NCBI GenBank assembly: GCA_026419785.1
Contig: JAODTK010005566.1
Location: 248,001-312,000, forward strand
Source: Sclerodactyla briareus
Lineage: Eukaryota; Echinodermata; Holothuroidea; Dendrochirotida; Sclerodactylidae
DNA: 64,000 nt
Direction: 5' to 3'
The notes under the pieces were generated by a model, which saw only the letters and a list, made by a program, of their open reading frames with translations, was not told the origin of the DNA and did not search any database. The position numbers and the translations under genes were made by a program. Shown here piece by piece: positions 1-10,954 of the stretch. Every line of letters starts with the position of its first letter. Within the stretch, counting starts at the first letter, position 1.

Positions 1-406
1 CAGATCGGTAGTCTTTCATAAGTAGATCTTTTTGTCAGTAGTGGGAGGTGGTGAACGTTAAAGACCAATAGTCATGTAAAAGATTTGCTCTAAGTAGCAC
101 AGGTGAAAAGAGGACAGTCAAAACCCCACACCCCAAAGTTCGAGCATGTGCAATGTGGAACTATTCCAATTTACTTCTCAAGGAAATTGGGCATCGATAT
201 GAAACACGGGGGAAACGATTCAGATGTGCTACAGGTGCTACACGGTAAATGCTGCTTCTTTGTGACATGGATAAACAGAACTATGATAAAACGTATTACT
301 TGAAATGGATGAGACATTCTTCAACATTTTGGTTGACTTATGTTCTCAGACCCATTATAGGATGGTTTGGACAGGTTTCAAGTCAGTTTACTGACTTGTA
401 TTACAG
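1..406. other. No gene recognised at left edge
   Basis: The window opens inside AT-rich non-coding sequence. Short open frames are present but overlap each other in different frames and show no recognisable motif. A pyrimidine-containing 3' splice site ends at 406 and is described with the next entry. Confidence 0.5.
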
Positions 407-483
407 GGGATACTGTGGTTCCCTCTGGTGATGTCACAAGGCAAATTTTGCAGCAGCCGATTGCGCCTCATCTGCTCGCTTAA
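407..483 (+). CDS. Candidate exon, unknown protein
   Basis: A 3' splice-like site (TTGTATTACAG) ends at 406. In the frame starting at 409 the segment reads DTVVPSGDVTRQ then ILQQPIAPHLLA and reaches TAA at 481-483, so it would be a terminal exon, or an exon broken by a base error. A second frame is also open for longer, so the frame is not forced. No domain is recognised. It lies upstream of the better supported plus-strand exons at 2476 and 3216 and could belong to the same or a preceding gene. One splice site plus 24 open codons is weak evidence, because that happens often by chance. Confidence 0.22.
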
Positions 484-619
484 ATCAGCGAAATTTGGTT
501 TTGGAGGTTCGACGCCCTATGTATTAAATAGAGAGTACCCTAAGTCAAGTCATATTTGACCATTGGCCTTAAATAACACATGTTATGCAATTGTCAATTT
601 CATGATGACCCTGGATACC

Positions 620-1770
620 CTGGCTGGTCGTCAAATGTAGTCATGTTAAATCCAATGTGACTTACATGTGCATCACTTCCTCTAGTTGGTCAGTCAACTT
701 GGGTCATTGTCATTCAATGTGACTTACATGTGCATCAATTCCTCCAGTTGGTCAGTCAAAGTGGGTCATTGTCAAATCCACCAGGACTTAACATGTGCAT
801 CATTCCTCTGGTGGTCAGCAAATGGGGTCATTGTCAAATCCACAGGACTATCTGTGCATCAAGTCATCTAGTTTGGTCAGTCAAATGTGGTCATGTCAAA
901 ATCCACAGTGATATATGGGCATCACTTCCTCTAGTGGTAAGTCAAATGTGGGTCATTGTCAAATCACAGTGACTTATTGTGCAATCACTTCCCTGGTTGG
1001 TCAGCAATGTGGGTCCATGTAAATCACAGTGGACTTCATGTGCTCACTTCCTCTAGTGGTCAGTCAAAGTGGGTAATTGTCAAATCCACAGTGACTTCTA
1101 TGTGACATTCAATTCATCTGTTGGCAGTCAAATGTGGATCATGTCAACACGGTGCTTAATGGCATCATCCTCTAGGTGGTCAGTCAAATGGGGTCATTGT
1201 CAATCCACAGTGACTTTATGTGCAGCATTCTCTAGTTGGTCAGTCAAAGTGGGTCATTGTCAAATCCACAGTACTTTATGTGCATCACTCCTCTATTGGT
1301 CAGTCAAATGTGGGTCATTGTCAAATCCACAGTGGACTTATATGGCATCACTCCTCTAGTTGGTACCCGTCAAATGTGGTCAGTGTTAAATCCACAGTGA
1401 CTTACATGTGCATCCACTTCCTTTGGGTTGTGTCAGTCAAATGGGGGTCAGTATTGTTAAATCCATAGTGACTTATATGTGCATTAACTTCCTCTAGTTG
1501 GTCCGTCAAATGTGGGTCATTGTCAAAACCACAGTGCTTACATGTGCATCACTCCTCTAGTTGCGTCTGTCAAATGTGGGTCATTGTTCAATCCACGGTG
1601 CTACATGTGCATCATTCATCTAGTTGGTCCAGTCAAAAATCGGTTAGGGTCCACGATGAGTCAAATTGGCTTCCTGAACCCGTAGCATCAAATCAGAAAC
1701 AAAAATGTGGGGTCATGTTAAATCCACGTGACTACATGGGCCATCATTCCTCTGTTGGTCAGTGAAAGCT
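620..1770 (+). repeat. Minisatellite, ~65 bp unit, about 17 copies
   Basis: Head-to-tail copies of a ~65 bp unit containing GTCATTGTCAAATCCACAG, then TGACTTACATGTGCATCAC and TTCCTCTAGTTGGTCAGTC. Copies differ mainly by one-base losses and gains, which also destroy any common reading frame, so the frames that cross it are not genes. The last units (about 1640-1770) are more diverged. No known family is recognised. Confidence 0.95.
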
Positions 1771-2475
1771 GACCTTCTGATGGGTGCATTACCTGCCTAG
1801 TAAAAATAAATAGGAGAAGCTGGCGACAGCGTGAGGGGGATAAAAAAGATCAGCTTACATCATATCGGCAGTCATTCAGTGTTAGCCGATGAGGCGGTCC
1901 TGTCGCTGTCGTGCCATACAACACCGCGATTGGTGCATCATTGTCTGAGCACTGAGCTCAAAACTCACTGAGCTTTGGACCTTTGCTGTCAACATTCTAC
2001 AGAGACAGAAAATATGAGAGGATGAAATAAACATTGTCTCAAATAGAGCTAAAAGAGCAAACTGATGGATTCACTGAGCATACATTGAGGAACCAGAGAG
2101 AGGAGAGACTCAGTGTTAGTTGACATTTTGAAAAACAGTCACAGTCACTTCAAATTCACTTTTTGTCATTGGAAATGCACCACTATCTTTACAAAACAAG
2201 AGGCACACTGGCCCGTAGCTCACTATCAATTCCTAGTAGTCAATCATGGTTTGAAGGTGACTCCCTTTGTCTAAATTAATCACTCTGGTTCTCAAATGTG
2301 AGAACTTTCGCGATCCACAGGTGTTATGCAAAATCAGCATTTTTTCAAGGTTACATTGTCACAACAGGATACCAAATCGACTTCGTGGCTGACCTTGACC
2401 TCTAATTTCTTAACACCTGATAATCTACCATTAGTTAATGAAAATAGTATCCAATTTTCAATCTATTTTGTATAG
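1771..2475. other. Non-coding interval, presumed intron
   Basis: AT-rich sequence with no tandem structure and no recognised gene. It ends in a 3' splice site (TCTATTTTGTATAG) at 2475. I interpret it as intron because the following exon has two good splice sites. Confidence 0.4.
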
Positions 2476-2585
2476 GGTGCTAGGGAAGGCAATTGGATTC
2501 TCGGCTCGAATGAAGGACAGTCAGGCTGTTGAAGCAGTTGGTAGGACCTTACCTGAAGTATTCCGTACATGTGTAGAATCCTTAG
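2476..2585 (+). CDS. Internal exon of unidentified protein
   Basis: A 110 nt segment is bounded by a 3' splice site (TATTTTGTATAG) and a strong 5' splice site (TTAG then GTAAGG). Only one of three frames is open. It reads VLGKAIGFSARMKDSQ, then AVEAVGRTLPEVFRT and CVESL, with one base left at each end. The leftover G plus the first two bases of the next exon (3216-3314) gives a Val codon, so the two exons join in phase. The alternating hydrophobic and charged pattern suggests helical protein, perhaps a helical-repeat protein, but I do not recognise the family. This is one of the best supported exons in the window. Confidence 0.6.
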
Positions 2586-3215
2586 GTAAGGCTCAAAAAT
2601 CTAACCGCCACTGCTATCGACCGTCATTATGCACCATGCGTAATGTCACAGTTGGAGGGCACCGAGCGGGCCGAGGATAGCCAAAGTTTTGAGATGAGCA
2701 TGCTTGGTGGCAGTCTCACACAAGGCTATTGTGTGCAAACAATAGCCAAGCTGATCAGCTACAGCCCTCTTCATGCCCCGGAAAAGGGGATTAATTGCTA
2801 ACAACTTGCTCACAACAAATTTTCAAAATTATCAATAACCACACAAAGTAAAAGCAGTCCGATCTGCGGCGATGTACAAAAATTTATGAATTGTGTGCTA
2901 TAGTGCAATGAACTAATGGCATTGTTTCATGGGAGGCAAGAGCAGTTAGGAACGAACGGCGGATCTGGTTCTTGTGTATTTTTCACTTTTCAGTACAAGC
3001 ATTGCCTCATGGGCCTGTACACAAAGGAAATCTAACCATACGATTGAAGTTTTGTGTCATTTCTAATTTTCCTTTTTATCATTTTTACTGATATGCCCTG
3101 CTCATTTCTTCTGCAATGATATTTCTATTCCAAGTGACTTCGGTGAGTTGATTCGGGTTTTCACAAATGGCCCATGAGGCTTTGATGACTCCTCTTCCTT
3201 ACACTTTTTTTTCAG

Positions 3216-3314
3216 TTTCCCAATGTTACCAATACGGGCACTTGTCTCAACCTGGTGGTGAAATCTGCAGATTAGACGCTCAACGTATTTCTTTCCACAA
3301 AGAGTTGTTCATGG
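3216..3314 (+). CDS. Internal exon of the same unidentified protein
   Basis: A 99 nt segment follows an excellent 3' splice site (CACTTTTTTTTCAG) and is followed by a good 5' splice site (ATGG then GTAAGC). Both alternative frames contain stops; the single open frame reads SQCYQYGHLSQPGG, then EICRLDAQRISFHK and ELFM, and leaves one base. It is phase-compatible with the exon at 2476-2585 (2 bases in, 1 base out). The intervening intron is 630 bp. Product unknown. The next exon should begin with two bases that complete a Gly-type codon; the minisatellite at 3440 lies in the following intron. Confidence 0.62.
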
Positions 3315-3439
3315 GTAAGCCTCCCTGCCATGTGTTTGTTCGCAAGAGTGTGAATGCTTTTCAAGACACTTGTTCTCATAGGATTGTGGGGAGATTGTTA
3401 GAGTTTCTGTGGTTCTTCCTAAAGGAATACAGAAGGTCA

Positions 3440-4335
3440 TACCTAGTAATTGCATCATGCATTCTATGAGAGTACGTGGGTAGTGATCATACATTCTATG
3501 AGTTGTAAAGCGTTGTACTGCATCATGCATCCTAGGAATTTGTAAAGCGAAGAGTGCATCAATGCTTCTGGGAGTTGTTAAGCGGGTAGTGCATCATGCC
3601 ATTCTATGAGTTGTAAAGCGAGTAGTGCCTCATGCATTCTCAGGAGTTGTAACGAGTAGTGCCTCATGCAATTCAAGAGTTGTAAGCGAGTAGTACATCA
3701 TGCATCTAGAGTTGTAAAGCGAGTAGTACATCATGTATTCTAGGAGTCATTAGCAGGTAGGCTCATGCCTTCATGCTTTGTTAAAGCGTGTATTGCATCA
3801 TGCATACTAGGCGTTATAAAGTGAATCGTGCATCATGTATTCTAGGAGCCCCTAGCAGGTAAGGGCATCATGCATTCTATGAGTTCTTAAAGCGAGTAGT
3901 GCATCAGTATTCTGGGGGTTTGTGTACGCCGGCAGTGCATCATGTATTCTAGGGGTTGTAAAGCATGTAGTGCATTATGCATTCAAGAGTTGTAAAATCG
4001 GTATTTCATCATGCATTCAAGGAGTTGTAAAGCAGGTAGTGCATCAGCATTCAAAGGATTGTTAAATGTGTAGTGCAGCTCATTCAGGAGTTGTAAATCG
4101 TGTAGTGCAGCATGCATCACGGCGTTGTAAATGTGTAGTGCATCATGCATCAAGGAGTTGTGAAGGTGTAGGCATTCATGCATTCAAGGAGTTTTGTAAA
4201 GGGTAGTGATCAGGATTCAAGGAGTTGTTAAGCGAGTAGTGCACATGCATTCTGGACGCTATCGAGCGGGTAGTGCATCGTGCATTGAAGGAGTTATAAG
4301 AAGTAGTGCATCATATTTCCTATTGAAAGAATTGT
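3440..4335 (+). repeat. Minisatellite, ~36 bp unit, about 25 copies
   Basis: Tandem copies built on GTGCATCATGCATTC followed by AAGGAGTTGTAAAGCG and a short GTAGT spacer. Copies vary by substitutions and single-base indels. The CATGCATG-type core makes each unit partly self-complementary. It lies downstream of the 3314 splice donor and so is probably intronic to the plus-strand gene. Confidence 0.93.
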
Positions 4336-4417
4336 GTTATGAGTCTGAACAGAATCTGGTACTCAACCAGAGGTTGATATCAGCCCGGAAAAACTAAATT
4401 ACAGCCAGAGTACTCAC

Positions 4418-4504
4418 CTCCATAATGGTCCCAGTACACATGTCTGTACACAAATGGTAGTAGGTTGCACCTCGCCAGCTTCAATTCGATGGAGCTCTCT
4501 TCGC
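4418..4504 (-). CDS. Candidate minus-strand exon, unknown protein
   Basis: Read on the minus strand, an 87 nt segment lies between a good 3' splice site (TCTTCCCTTTTAAG) and a consensus 5' splice site (GGAG then GTGAGT). Two frames are open. One reads EESSIELKLARCNLLP then FVYRHVYWDHYG; the other reads RRELHRIEAGEVQ then PTTICVQTCVLGPLW. I cannot choose between them and recognise neither. Its strand is opposite to the exons at 2476 and 3216 just to the left, so it belongs to another gene, perhaps nested or convergent. Confidence 0.45.
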
Positions 4505-5524
4505 CTTAAAAGGGAAGAAAATAACATGATCAATTGTACTCTTCCAGAATTGCTACAAATTTGACAAATGAAACAGCCCTATCACTGCAAGGGAAATTCA
4601 AAGTATCATTAGTCAATGATGGTACTGATCAACTATAATGATAATAATTTAGTTATTACAAAGGTCCTAACTATTTCGCTACTTCACCGATCATTCTAAC
4701 GAATTTGGTAGAAACATTTTAACAGGCGTCACTCCAACACGGCTTATTTGGGGTCAGGCGGAACCCAAGATGACCACTGACTCCATATCACTACACACCC
4801 AAATCACGTCAGTGGAAAATATTATTAATGTTAATCTCAAAATGACAATTTGAGGTGGGAAACTGGTTCACGGTTGATGTTTTACCCCCAGTGTCCATAA
4901 CAAATACCATGATATGTGGAAAGGAGCAGTTTGCATATTCCATAGGATAAGTGAATTGACCAGAGTGATGCTGATCAACGATGGTATCGTTGAATAAACC
5001 AATTAAATGATTGCAGACAGGCCGACAGATAGTATGAGCTAACTACTAACTGGATACCTAAGACTAAGCTAACAACACTCTAGCTCTTAAAAGAAGTATT
5101 CCCACTTTTCTCTCAAGATTATCCCCCCCCATGACATCAAAAAACGAGAGCACAATGGTGTGTATGCTCAAACCGCACAAATGTAACAAGACGAATGTGT
5201 AAATGTCAAGATAATGAGGCAAGAAGGCAGTTTGCAAGCAATGGCAAGTGCGCCCCTGGACAGACTTTTAGACATTGAGTTAATGCCAGGGAAGTCAATA
5301 GCAGTTCTATAAAACATTGTTACTCAGTGTGGTCAACGTCCTCAAAGAATGACTGTTTTGCTTCATTCTATCAGATGTTTAGGCCCCTACTGTTTTAATT
5401 CTAATGACATATATGATGTGCATCCAAAATCTGCAAACCAGCTGAAAAGAGAACTTATGACACAGTTTTTCAAGAAAATCTGATATACTTTGTGGAGATA
5501 CATTTGGAAATCATGCACATAATG
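4505..5524. other. Non-coding interval
   Basis: No coding, RNA or repeat feature was recognised here. It holds AT-rich unique-looking sequence with a short run of C near 5120. It may be intron of the minus-strand gene. Confidence 0.4.
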
Positions 5525-7470
5525 GCCTATATTAATCTTGCCCCTTTAAGGACCACCCCTGCCCTTCCCACAGTAAGCATGTCCCACGGGTTAATTGACA
5601 TTGTGTCCAAGTTGTTTGGTTGACATCCGTCACAGATGACTGTTTGGGGGCCAAAATGGGCCAATTGTTGACACACTGGGAGAGTAGATGGCTGTAGGGC
5701 CCAAGTGGTACTCGAACCAAAAAAATCTTGAAAAGCCTGTAGGTATGGTTTCCATTCCATTATGATCGAACATCAGACACTGTACACCAAAATATGTAGA
5801 AGACTTGTGCGCGATTAGCACATGATGGGCCCTCGCTCACACTGGGTCTCAAGTCCAAATTCCTGAGAACCTGAAGGTACAGCTATTAGACCGTATTATT
5901 TTGACCGAACATCAGCAGGACATGTGCCATCACAAATTGTAGAAGCATTTTGATTTAACATGTTGATTTTACATAATGGGCCGACCTAGGGGCCCACATG
6001 GGGGACTTGAGCCTGAAATCGCAAACACCCCTGACGGGCAACTAACAAGGAGCATTACATGTAACTTGTAAGAAAATCAAGGGACTTGCGGAAGAGATGC
6101 ATTTCAATACCAATGTGTGAAATTTCATGGAATTTCAGTATAAAATGGAACCTTGGATCAAAAACTCCTGAACCCCCGGAGGTCGACGTTAGACTATCAT
6201 TATGACGAATGTCAGCATGTGCACCACAAACTTGTAAGATGAAATTTTTAGAATTTAACATTGATGGGCTCTCGGGCCCAAACAGGGCACTGGGCCTGGG
6301 CACCTGAAGTATGGCTAATAGGACCCTCATTATGAACTGAACTTCAGCACTGGGGCAACTTTCTAAATTCGTAGGAGACAAAGATTTTGCGGTATTTAAC
6401 ATAATGGGCCAAGAGACCCAAATGGGCATTGAGCCCAAAATTTTGAACAACTCAAAGGCCTTCTACCCAAGGACCATTATAGGTAATCTGAAAGGAATCA
6501 ATTGGAGTGTGGGAGGAGAGGCATTCCAAGCACCATGTGTGAAATATCTTAAAATGGGACCCGAAGGCCCAAGTTGGGACCTGCCAGTACCCCAAAGGTA
6601 TGGTATTAGACCATCCTTATGACCGAACATCAGCACTTGGCAACTAAATTTGTAGGAGATCCAATATTTTGTGGTATTATTGCACATAATGGGCTCTGGC
6701 CCCAAAACTGGGCATGGGGCCCCAAAAGTCCTGAAAAACTCCATGGCCTTCTATCCGAGTACCATTATAGGTAACTTTGAAGAAAATCATTAGAGAAAAC
6801 TTGTGGAGGAGATGCATTTCAAGCACCATGGTGAACTATCCTAAAATGGGCGCTCGGGCTCAAGTCGGACCTCGGCCAACAAATCCTGAACACCCAAAGG
6901 TACAGCTGTCAGACCATTATAATGACTGAATGACCGAACATCAGCACAGTGCAACCAAATTTGGTAGGAGATTACAAGATTTTGTGGTATTCACCATAAG
7001 AGGTCCTATGGCCCAACTGGGCCCTGGGCCAAAATTCATGAACAACCCCCAATGGCCCTTTACCCAAGGACCATTACATGTAACTCTGAAGAAATTAAGT
7101 GAAGCTTGTGGGAGGAGATGCATTTCAAGTTACCATTGGGTTGAAATTCATAAAATGGGCCTCAGGCCCAAGTGGGGCCTTGGACAAAAAATTCCTGTAA
7201 AACCGAGGTACGGTGATAGACATGCATTATGACCGAAACATCTGCATTGTGCAACAAAATTTGTAAGGAGGAGATAGATATGAACTGCTACACATAATTG
7301 CCTATAACTGCCCCTTTAATAACCTTGACCTTGACCTTCACAAGGCGAACATGTCTCATGGAGATCAAGGACATTGGTACAAGTTTGGTTGACATCCATC
7401 ACAGAATGACTGTTGGGAGGCAAAAATGTGTTTGGGGGCAAAAGGCGAATGTGGACACATGGATGGATGG
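5525..7470 (+). repeat. Family C: ~300 bp tandem repeat array
   Basis: About five degenerate head-to-tail units of roughly 300 bp. Shared blocks are ATTATGACCGAACATCAGCA, TTTGTAGGAGAT, ACATAATGGGCC, CCAAGGACCATTACATGTAA and GAGGAGATGCATTTCAA. The array is bracketed by two related direct segments (about 5525-5700 and 7300-7440) sharing TTTGGTTGACATCC and ACAGATGACTGTT. The same family occurs in inverted orientation near 58.6-59.5 kb. Open frames inside are not conserved from unit to unit, so it does not look coding. Confidence 0.85.
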
Positions 7471-8138
7471 ATGGAGGGAAGAATGGATGGTACCTGGACA
7501 ACTCCTACCCGGACAATTCACACCCAAACGTGACCTGTCGGACAATTCACCACCCAAACGTGACCCTAAGTTTAGACCCTAACCCTAATTCTGAGCATAA
7601 AAAGACCATTCGTGAGGGGGGAATGTCCCCCTGGTTGGAGCTAAACCGACTAGGAACTCATTCAAAGGTCATGGTAGGAATACAGGCAGGAGGGGCATAT
7701 TGGAGTTTGCGTGCTAGAAGGTAGATGTAGTCTACATCCACCGATCAAAAAGGGTGACTGGAGTGGTAACATCACTGACTGAGTAATGCAACACTGGTGG
7801 CCGTGTAGTCATTAAAAGTTGTGCAAGGCTCGACACAAGAGCAGGGTCTTTCAGATGAGAACTTCTGAGGGATCCAACACTAAGCAAGTTAGAGCTGGGC
7901 CTCAAAAGTGCACTTTACCTTGTCTTTCATCCTCGCTCTGACAAATTTAGCAGTTTAAGAACCTTCTGCTGATCCATGGAATGTATCTTTTTTCAGAGAC
8001 TGTGGAAAAAAGAGAGCAGAAAGTCAAATAAATCAGCAAGTATTCCCCAATTGTAATGCCCCCCATGGTCCATATAATCTAACACTCACATGTGAATGCG
8101 TTAATACACAACATGGACTCAGTAATCAACTTACTTAC
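7471..8138. other. Gene-poor interval with short simple repeats
   Basis: Contains a short (GATG)n stretch near 7460-7490 and duplicated CCCAAACGTGACC blocks near 7530-7565, followed by two CCCTAA units that are too few to be telomeric. A good 3' splice-like site (TATCTTTTTTCAG) ends at 7996 on the plus strand, but no consensus donor follows within a convincing open frame. Confidence 0.4.
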
Positions 8139-8185
8139 CTGAAGATGTAATTGAGTCTCAGGATGCACAAGATTGTCAGAGTCAA
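8139..8185 (-). CDS. Candidate short minus-strand exon
   Basis: On the minus strand a 47 nt segment is bounded by TACCTTTTAATAG and by a perfect donor (CTTCAG then GTAAGTAAGT). Frames open are LTLTILCILRLNYIF (phase 0 in, 2 out) and DSDNLVHPETQLHLQ. In the first frame it is phase-compatible with the minus exon at 4418-4504 (RRELHR frame). At 47 nt the coding evidence is slight; the splice signals carry the call. Confidence 0.35.
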
Positions 8186-8229
8186 CTATTAAAAGGTACA
8201 AAATCTCTAATGACACTATATAACACAAA

Positions 8230-8481
8230 TAGGTATTGTGTCGTCAAGGACTGGTTTTCACTCAGCCTTTGAAATATTCGAGAAAAGAAAAAAGCATCAA
8301 GATATGGAAAATGAATGCCATCGTTGATACCTCATCTACAAGAAAAAATCAAGAAGCACTCCAGTCAGAATTACAGCACTCAATCATTTCTTTCTTGGAG
8401 AAAATGGTGATTGATCAGTCCAAAGTTTCCAAGAACCAGCCGGCGGCACCAAATGTTGTTTCGCCAAGGGACCATCCATGA
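8230..8481 (+). CDS. Coding-like ORF, unknown protein
   Basis: An 82-codon open frame after a weak AG splice site at about 8230. It contains MNAIVDTSSTRKNQ, EALQSELQHSIISF, LEKMVIDQSKVSK and NQPAAPNVVSPRDHP and ends at TGA. The middle has an amphipathic helix character and the C-terminal part is polar and proline-rich. No domain is recognised. The residue mix looks more protein-like than most frames of this length here, but it could be chance. It may be a 3' exon of a plus-strand gene. Confidence 0.33.
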
Positions 8482-8984
8482 AATTATGACTTTGACCTAA
8501 TGGTTTTGTTTCAACGATTTTTTTCTATTGTAATTCTTGTATCAGTCAATACAACAGATTACCACAGTATGGGTAGCCTCTTGGTGGAAAGGAGGACGTG
8601 AATGAAGGCTGAATGGGATTTTAATTGAAATGAAGATACATACTGTGTTGGTCTAGGCCAAATTACTACTTGCAAAGGTATTTATTTAGTTCTCCTGCAT
8701 CTGGATTAATTCATGGTTTGATTTTCAACAATGGAGTATACAGGACATTGGGTTGGATACAGAAAAATGTTTAACACCAATAACATGACTTTTAAAAGGC
8801 CAACATCTGTGACATTTATCCTCGTGTTCAACAAAATTAGGAGATAAGCAGAAACACTGTATAAACGTTTTTATTTTACTTAACAAGTGGAGTGGAGTCT
8901 TCAAATCACAAAAACAAAAAACAAAAAACAAAAAAAAAAAAAAAACTATAATTGGACATGTCACAACTGCACTCTTACTGATGC
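8482..8984. other. Non-coding interval with A-rich tract
   Basis: No gene recognised. An (A)nC-type A-rich tract runs about 8911-8945, immediately before the ~145 bp tandem array. It could be the tail of a small retroelement, but no body was found. Confidence 0.4.
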
Positions 8985-9245
8985 CCTCTTCATCATTAAG
9001 ACACTGATGGAGGTAGACCGGTGACAGGTGTCGCAGCACCACCTATAATATCCTAGTACTCACAGCACAGAGTTAGTACTCTTAACTCACCAGACATGCT
9101 ACACAGCTCTCTTTCCCTGCCCCTCCGTATCATCATAACGACACTGATGGAGTTACCCAGTGAAAGGTGCGCAGACCACCAAATCGTTTTATCCGGCTAC
9201 TCACAGCAGAGTAAAAGTCCTCTTAACTCACCAGACATGCTACAC

Positions 9246-9571
9246 AGCTCTCTTTCCATGCCCTCATTATCATCATAAAGACCAGATGGAGTATACCCAG
9301 GTGACAGGTGCGTAGCACCACATCTTATTATCCTAGCTACTCACAGCACGAGTAATAGTACTCTTAACTCACCAGACATGCTACACAGCTCTCTTTCCAT
9401 GCCTCATCATCATTAAGACACTGATGGTGGTACTTTATACTAGGGAACCAGGTGTTGCCAGCACCACATTCTATCAGCCAAGCTACTCACAGCACAGAGT
9501 AATAGTACTCTCAACTCAACAGACAGCCAAACAGCTCTCTTTCCATGACCTCCTTATCATCATTAAGACAC
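9246..9571 (+). repeat. 326 bp perfect duplicate, left copy
   Basis: This stretch, just over two array-D units, is identical base for base to 10125-10450 at an offset of 879 bp (about six units). Neighbouring units in the same array differ by many indels, so the identity stands out. Either a very recent higher-order duplication or an assembly duplication would explain it. Confidence 0.95.
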
Positions 9572-10124
9572 TGATGGTGGTTTTTATACCGTAAACAGGT
9601 GTTGCAGCACCACATCTTATTATCCTAGCTACTCACAGCCCAGAGTAATAGTAATCCTTAACTCACCAGACATTGCGACCACAAGCTCTCTTCTATGCCT
9701 CCTTAATCATCATAAAGACACTGATGGAGGTATACCAGTGGACAGGTGTCGCTAGCAACCAATCTTATTATCTAGCCTACTAACAGCACAGAGAGTATGT
9801 ACTCTTAACTCACCAGACATGCTACACAGCTCTCTTTCCCTGCCCTCCCTATCATCATTAAAAGAACAATGATGGCGGTATACCCAGTGACCGGTGTCGT
9901 AGCCAGCACCACATATTATATCTAAGCTACTAACAGCCCGAAGTAATAGTCCTCTTAACTCACCAGACATGCTACACAGCTCTCTTTCCCTGCCCTCTCA
10001 TCATATTAAGACACTGATGGCGGTATACTAGGTAACAGGTGTTGCAGCACCCCCCCCCAAACCATTCTATCAGCCAAGCACGAAAGCACAGAGTAAATCT
10101 CTCAACTCACCAGACTGACTAAAA

Positions 10125-10450
10125 AGCTCTCTTTCCATGCCCTCATTATCATCATAAAGACCAGATGGAGTATACCCAGGTGACAGGTGCGTAGCACCAC
10201 ATCTTATTATCCTAGCTACTCACAGCACGAGTAATAGTACTCTTAACTCACCAGACATGCTACACAGCTCTCTTTCCATGCCTCATCATCATTAAGACAC
10301 TGATGGTGGTACTTTATACTAGGGAACCAGGTGTTGCCAGCACCACATTCTATCAGCCAAGCTACTCACAGCACAGAGTAATAGTACTCTCAACTCAACA
10401 GACAGCCAAACAGCTCTCTTTCCATGACCTCCTTATCATCATTAAGACAC
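10125..10450 (+). repeat. 326 bp perfect duplicate, right copy
   Basis: Exact copy of 9246-9571. The match stops abruptly at both ends (left neighbour aa versus ac; right neighbour gag versus tga), as expected for a discrete duplicated block. Confidence 0.95.
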
Positions 10451-10887
10451 GAGGGTGGTATTACCCAGTGACAGGTGTCGCAGCACCACTCTTATTATCC
10501 TAGTACCCCCTAACAGACCGAGTAATAGTACTCCAACTCCACCCAGACTGCTACCACAGTCTCTCTTTCCATGCCCTCCTTATATCAGCACAGAGTAATA
10601 GTACTCACAGCATAGAGTAATGCATGCTAACTCACCACGACAAGGCAACAAAAGCTCCACTGCTTTCTTCATGCCCTCCTTAACATCATTAAGAAACTGA
10701 GGGGTGGTTATACCCGGGACAGGGTTGCAGCACCACATCTGACCCAGGCTTGTGGCAGGTGTGAATGAAACAGTCCCAGTCATGGGACCTCCCCAGGGAC
10801 TGTGAGACCAGAGTATTATTGTGAAGACACAATTACAAGGCAGCATTACAATTTGTGGAAACTGTCATTTTTATATCCCACTCCAAG

Positions 10888-10933
10888 GATATTATGGGCT
10901 ATTATGGCCATCTCTGCATCCAATGTGCCTGAA
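10888..10933 (+). CDS. Possible small exon
   Basis: A 46 nt segment between a pyrimidine-rich 3' splice site (TATCCCACTCCAAG) and a consensus donor (CTGAA then GTAAGTG). Read with two bases in and two out (YYGLLWPSLHPMCL) it is phase-compatible with the exon ending at 3314. Another frame (ILWAIMAISASNVPE) is also open. With several frames open, this is only a lead. Confidence 0.25.
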
Positions 10934-10954
10934 GTAAGTGTTAGCGCACTAATC

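Larger units (their letters stand above)
8985..10740 (+). repeat. Array D: ~145 bp tandem repeat, about 12 copies
   Basis: Units share ACAGCTCTCTTTCCATGCC, CATCATTAAGACACTGATGG, a TATACCCAGTGACAGGTG block, GCAGCACCACATCTTATTAT and CTCTTAACTCACCAGACATG. Spacing of the CTCTCTTTCC block is 141-150 bp. Units differ by many indels. Part of the array (9246-9571) is repeated without change at 10125-10450. The boundary near 10700 is degraded. No coding potential is conserved. Confidence 0.93.

Noticed and set aside
620-1770. CRISPR-like regular repeat spacing
   Set aside because: Units are contiguous with no unique spacers and the context is eukaryotic; it is a minisatellite.
7562-7590. Telomere-like CCCTAA units
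   Set aside because: Only two or three imperfect units; no array.
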